A DNA stretch of 9,466 nucleotides from CAZQYC01 sp964597495 (GTDB lineage Bacteria > Pseudomonadota > Gammaproteobacteria > Steroidobacterales > Steroidobacteraceae), in contig CAZQYC010000119.1 in the NCBI GenBank assembly GCA_964597495.1, positions 1 through 9,466 on the forward strand, read 5' to 3'. The translations under genes and the position numbers were made by a program. Shown here one piece after another: positions 6,407-9,466 of the stretch. Under the pieces are notes generated by a model that worked only from the letters and a program-made list of their open reading frames with translations, had not been told where the DNA came from and ran no database searches. Within the stretch, counting starts at the first letter, position 1. Every line of letters starts with the position of its first letter.

Positions 6407-6424
6407 CCGCTCGAATGAGAGCGG
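6407..6424. repeat. Perfect 6-bp inverted repeat in the gap between the PilZ and small exported-protein genes
   Basis: CCGCTC and GAGCGG flank a 6-nt GAATGA loop, about 45 bp upstream of the ATG at 6363. With no T run on either side it does not look like an intrinsic terminator. It could be a regulator site or a hairpin in the leader of the small exported-protein gene, or chance. Confidence 0.4.
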
Positions 6425-6552
6425 CTCCATTGCTCGATTATTATCGTGGCCCCGACTTCGACCCGGCGGGCAATCATTATGCTGCGCCAGTTCGGGAATG
6501 AACAGAATACCGTCTTTCTTGCAGGTGGCGCCGGCGCTTGCGGTAGATCGGT

Positions 6553-6562
6553 CGAACGTTCG
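6553..6562. repeat. 10-bp perfect palindrome downstream of the PilZ gene
   Basis: CGAACGTTCG is a perfect palindrome 31 bp after the PilZ stop. A nearby short hairpin (AAGCG at 6575-6579, CGCTT at 6585-6589) starts 4 bp after the same stop but has no T run. Either may help end the PilZ transcript; evidence is thin. Confidence 0.3.
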
Positions 6563-6593
6563 TCTTGGGTCGGTAAGCGTATTTCGCTTGAAG

Positions 6594-7334
6594 TCATTGT
6601 TCGATGGCTTCCACTTCGATCGAATTGACCATCAGCACTTGCGCGAGCGCATCGGTTTCGAAGGCGAGGCATTCTTGGACGTAGGCATGTAAAACCAACA
6701 ACGTATCGTTCGGCATTTCGCTAAATTCGACTCCGTAAAATTGCACATCTGGATGCCGAGGGTCGGTGTTGCCGAAACTTGCGACCACGTCGCAATCCAC
6801 AACGAGATCGAACTGTCGATTCAGCATGCGCGGGCGCGCCTTCAGAACCAGTTCGTCGTTGCGCCGCATTCTGATGCTATGCGGAACGGCAATGCGGGCA
6901 CCGCTGGTGCTGATGTCGACGATGACGGTATCGGATTCCTTGTCCGTTTTGATGGTTCCTCGAAGATGCGCGAGTCCGCGCGGGACGCCGCGTACCGTAC
7001 GGCGCTCGACGACCGCCGGTAACTCGACTTGTATCTGCGGCACGGGCTCGAACAGGATGCGAATGATCCGTGCGCGAAAGCGAAACGCGGTCGTCGTCCC
7101 GAACCATCGGCACGTCAGTAGCTGGCCGCTGTGGATGGCGACCAAGGCTCCATCGCCTGTGACTGGCGCCGTCAATAGGAGAATGCGCTTGGTTCGAATG
7201 ACCCCGATGACGCTGACCGTATAGGTGTCGGTTATGTCGGCAGGCGTGATTCTGACGCCGATGCGCGAACGCGCGCCGATGTCGGCGTAGTCGCGCATCA
7301 AAGCATCGAGAGCAGGGTGAGGTCGAATGGGCAT
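6594..7334 (-). CDS. YcgR-like flagellar-brake type PilZ protein (c-di-GMP receptor)
   Basis: 246 residues, close to the length of YcgR (about 244). Residues from about 10 to 105 match the N-terminal YcgR/PilZN beta-barrel layout (IGVRIT..., then GQLLTCRWFGTTTAFRFRARI). The PilZ domain follows from about 108 to 225. Its c-di-GMP signature is intact: RxxxR as Arg111 to Arg115 in ERRTVRG, and DxSxxG as Asp140, Ser142, Gly145 in IVDISTSGARI. The second-barrel YGVEF strand is at 200-204. In YcgR, ligand binding lets the protein slow the flagellar motor; no flagellar gene is visible here, so this role is inferred from architecture only. The start at 7334 lacks a clear Shine-Dalgarno. It follows the carrier gene by 66 bp on the same strand and may be the last gene of that unit. 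A diguanylate cyclase lies about 800 bp downstream. Confidence 0.9.
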   Translation of the reverse strand: MPIRPHPALDALMRDYADIGARSRIGVRITPADITDTYTVSVIGVIRTKRILLLTAPVTGDGALVAIHSGQLLTCRWFGTTTAFRFRARIIRILFEPVPQIQVELPAVVERRTVRGVPRGLAHLRGTIKTDKESDTVIVDISTSGARIAVPHSIRMRRNDELVLKARPRMLNRQFDLVVDCDVVASFGNTDPRHPDVQFYGVEFSEMPNDTLLVLHAYVQECLAFETDALAQVLMVNSIEVEAIEQ

Positions 7335-7400
7335 CGGTTGGTAGAGAGAGTTCGTCGAATCTCTCGGGATATCGGCAGGAGATGACTATCCTTGAATGAC

Positions 7401-8654
7401 TTATTTCCCGCCGCGACGGTAATAACCGCGAGCCGCAGCTAGCGAGATGAAGACGGAGCCGCCGACGACGACGGCCATTGTCCAACTCAGCCCGGCAAGC
7501 GTCATCCCAAGCGCGATAAGAACGGAATGGAACCAATTTCCCAGTGAATCGGAACCGCGGTAAATCAGCGTATCGATCGCATTTTTCGCCAGATATTTTT
7601 CTTGCGGCGTGGCGACGGTATACAACATGTCGCGTCCGGGTTTTCCCAAACCATACTCGGTTGCGCGACGTATGACGCTGGTTATCGCGAGCGCGCCGAG
7701 CGTCGGCGACAAAGCGATCGGGACGAACGTCAGGCAGCCGATGACCGACAGGCCAATGAGCGGAGCTTTAATGCCGAACGTCGACGTGAGCCATCCAATC
7801 ACGAGGGTTTGGAAGCACAGCGTGACGACATTCGTCCAGAAGTCCACGCCGGCATAGAACACGGTTAACGCTTCGGGCGTGCCGTAGAGTGACTTAGCCA
7901 ATTTTCCCGTTTCGATATAGGCAAACTGAGAAGCGACCGCGCTGACGCATACAAGAGCAGCGATGCCGAGGAGAAACGGAGACCGCATCACCAGGATGAG
8001 ACTTTGCAAACTCGATCCGCCCAGTGCTTCTTGCGACACGAGCGTTTTGGGGGGCAGGTCCGGCTGCGCTTGCTGGCGGTTCAATAAAATAAGCAAGCAG
8101 GCCGTCGCAAGCGCGAGTAAAAGACAAGCGAGCAGAATCAGCCCGCTATTGCCGATGCGTGTGACCCATTGCTGCGCTAGCTGCGGGCCGACTATTCCGC
8201 CCACGCTGCCGCCGGCCGCAATAATGCCGAACAAGCGTCGTCCTTGTTCTTCGGTCCACAGGTCCGCCATCAGGCTCCAGAAGATCGAAATGACGAACAT
8301 GCTGAAAACCATGATCCAAACGAAGAAGACGCGCGTGGCCATCGCAAGCCAATCCGAATTCGCGAAGGCAAAGGAGAAGGCCAACAGATTGGCGAGGAAA
8401 AATGCGTAAATGGCGGGAAGTAGCGTGCGTCGCGGAATGCGTGCCATCAGCGCGCCGAAGAGGGGCGTGATTGCGAGCATGGTTGCAAACACGACCAAGT
8501 TCAAATTCTTGAGCTCCTCCGTGCCGAGGAGCGCGACGAGGCCGTCGCGCACCGGCCGGAGAATGTAGTACGCGCTAAGCAACAGGAAGAAATACGAGAA
8601 TGAGAGGACCAGTGTCGCGACTTCGTTTTTTCGGACCGCGGCGAAAGTTTTCAT
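7401..8654 (-). CDS. 12-TM carrier related to TLC/NTT nucleotide transporters (MFS-like)
   Basis: 417 residues, mostly hydrophobic, with about 12 TM helices (roughly 12-32, 52-70, 80-98, 105-128, 141-161, 170-191, then a hydrophilic loop 192-220, 223-243, 264-290, 297-314, 317-330, 372-390, 392-409). The first helix SYFFLLLSAYYILRPVRD and the segment R-R-A-T-E-Y-G-L-G-K-P-G-R-D near 329-342, followed by YLAKNAIDTLIYRGSDS (354-370), resemble the ATP/ADP translocase (TLC, NTT) family and its many bacterial relatives usually labelled MFS transporter. Classical members exchange ATP for ADP in intracellular bacteria. In a free-living host the substrate is unknown and ATP exchange should not be assumed. 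The gene starts 27 bp after the lhr stop on the same strand, with no obvious ribosome binding site, so it probably shares the lhr transcript. Confidence 0.82.
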   Translation of the reverse strand: MKTFAAVRKNEVATLVLSFSYFFLLLSAYYILRPVRDGLVALLGTEELKNLNLVVFATMLAITPLFGALMARIPRRTLLPAIYAFFLANLLAFSFAFANSDWLAMATRVFFVWIMVFSMFVISIFWSLMADLWTEEQGRRLFGIIAAGGSVGGIVGPQLAQQWVTRIGNSGLILLACLLLALATACLLILLNRQQAQPDLPPKTLVSQEALGGSSLQSLILVMRSPFLLGIAALVCVSAVASQFAYIETGKLAKSLYGTPEALTVFYAGVDFWTNVVTLCFQTLVIGWLTSTFGIKAPLIGLSVIGCLTFVPIALSPTLGALAITSVIRRATEYGLGKPGRDMLYTVATPQEKYLAKNAIDTLIYRGSDSLGNWFHSVLIALGMTLAGLSWTMAVVVGGSVFISLAAARGYYRRGGK

Positions 8655-8681
8655 TAGTGGCGACGTGCGACGGCCCTAGGA

Positions 8682-9466
8682 TCAGACGGGGCGGTCGCGC
8701 ACGCCGTCGTGGCCGTCGTGGTGAATCATCTGCTTGCGTAGCAAAGCATTGCGCGCTTCCCATTCGTGCTCGGGAGTGAAACTCGCCAACAACTGCGTCT
8801 GGCCGCCGATGTAGACCGCGACCGGAACGCCGTCGCGCAGCAAGATGCGATTGCTCGTGAGCGCCGGCACGCGCGATCCCGGTAGCAAGGTGCCGACCAG
8901 ATTCAAGGGGTCGGCGGCGCTGAGCGAAACGAGCTGTCCGTTCGGCGCGCGTTTACGAATTGCCCGCAGAGCGGTAACCGCGTCCGGCAGCGCATATTGC
9001 TCACCGGGAAGCCCGGCGACGAAACGGCCGCCGCGGATATGTCCCTGCGCTTCCAGACGCCGGAACGCTCGAATCAACACGTGCCACGGCGGCAGCCAAT
9101 CGGCTTCGCGTTCGAGTAGACGGCGGAAGACGACGCCGTAACGACGCAGCAAGAGCCAAGCGATTTGCTCGACGGCCATTGCATCGATCGGGGCATCGAC
9201 TGTTCGATCGATGGGCTCGCTCGATTCGTTCGACGCGCGGCGAACGAGACTCCAGCGTCCCGCATCTTCCAACCCAAAGAGTGCGATGCGTCGGCCGCGC
9301 GCTGCCAGGCGGCGTTTCTTGTCTTGAGGAATGAGCAGCGCGCGTAAACCGCTAAAGCTGTCGGACGAAACGCGTCCGGCTGCGACCAACTCCGCCAGCG
9401 CATCTTCGGCTTGTGCATTGAGCAGCTTTGCGCCGCTTGCCATTTCGTCGAAGAACGAAGCGCCGT
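8682..9466 (-). CDS. lhr: C-terminal part of large Lhr-type DEAD/DEAH helicase (5' end beyond the window)
   Basis: The frame is open to the right edge: 260 residues to the TGA at 8682, with G-A-S-F-F-D-E preceding the first internal methionine. The stretch matches the C-terminal domain of the long Lhr helicases: ALAELVAAGRVSSDSFSGLR, GRWSLV, a winged-helix region with LLLRRYGVVFRRLLEREAD and PWHVLIRAFRRLEAQGHIRGGRFV, then GEQYALPDAV and the closing SLSAADPLNLVGTLLPG. Full proteins are about 1400-1500 residues, with the ATPase motor at the N-terminus outside this window. Lhr is a 3'-5' single-strand-translocating helicase tied to DNA repair. In the visible part the chain is intact, with no frameshift. 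The carrier gene follows after 27 bp. Confidence 0.93.
   Translation of the reverse strand, partial: GASFFDEMASGAKLLNAQAEDALAELVAAGRVSSDSFSGLRALLIPQDKKRRLAARGRRIALFGLEDAGRWSLVRRASNESSEPIDRTVDAPIDAMAVEQIAWLLLRRYGVVFRRLLEREADWLPPWHVLIRAFRRLEAQGHIRGGRFVAGLPGEQYALPDAVTALRAIRKRAPNGQLVSLSAADPLNLVGTLLPGSRVPALTSNRILLRDGVPVAVYIGGQTQLLASFTPEHEWEARNALLRKQMIHHDGHDGVRDRPV

Noticed and set aside
6385..6672. 95-codon minus-strand frame and overlapping plus-strand frames between the PilZ and small exported-protein genes
   Set aside because: They overlap the PilZ 3' end, lack start signals and give arginine-rich, unfamiliar sequences.

Overview
The window reads as chromosome of a free-living, moderately GC-rich proteobacterium. 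A gammaproteobacterium of the Xanthomonadales/Nevskiales/Steroidobacter kind is my best guess, made from gene content only (FabV, a large Lhr helicase, a bacterial nucleotide-transporter-like carrier, c-di-GMP proteins); no rRNA or marker gene is present to settle it. No tRNA, rRNA, CRISPR array, transposase or integrase was seen.

Layout, left to right. (1) Minus strand, 1-1597: fabV (NADH enoyl-ACP reductase) followed after 31 bp by a VOC/glyoxalase-fold gene that runs off the left edge; they look co-transcribed from a probable extended -10 promoter near 1649-1657. (2) A gene-poor stretch of about 460 bp (1598-2055). (3) A plus-strand block, 2056-4442: a small exported protein with two cysteines, an exported protein with three Ig-like repeats, and an endonuclease/exonuclease/phosphatase (EEP) fold protein. 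All three are on the strand opposite to everything else in the window, and the first two carry signal peptides. (4) Minus strand, 4514-7334: a six-TM diguanylate cyclase, a small exported Lys/Val-rich helical protein, and a YcgR-like PilZ protein. (5) Minus strand, 7401-9466: a TLC/NTT-like 12-TM carrier and the C-terminal part of a large Lhr helicase entering from the right edge. Lhr, carrier and PilZ genes are spaced 27 and 66 bp apart in the same direction, so they may form one transcription unit.

How they fit together. A c-di-GMP producer and a c-di-GMP receptor lie within about 1 kb of each other, which suggests a local signalling pair controlling surface behaviour or motility. FabV supplies the last step of the fatty-acid elongation cycle. 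The plus-strand block is the least ordinary part: two uncharacterised exported proteins beside an EEP protein whose central catalytic histidine appears to be replaced by threonine. I found no convincing evidence for a complete new system; the best leads are that block, the altered EEP site, and the degenerate inhibitory site of the diguanylate cyclase.
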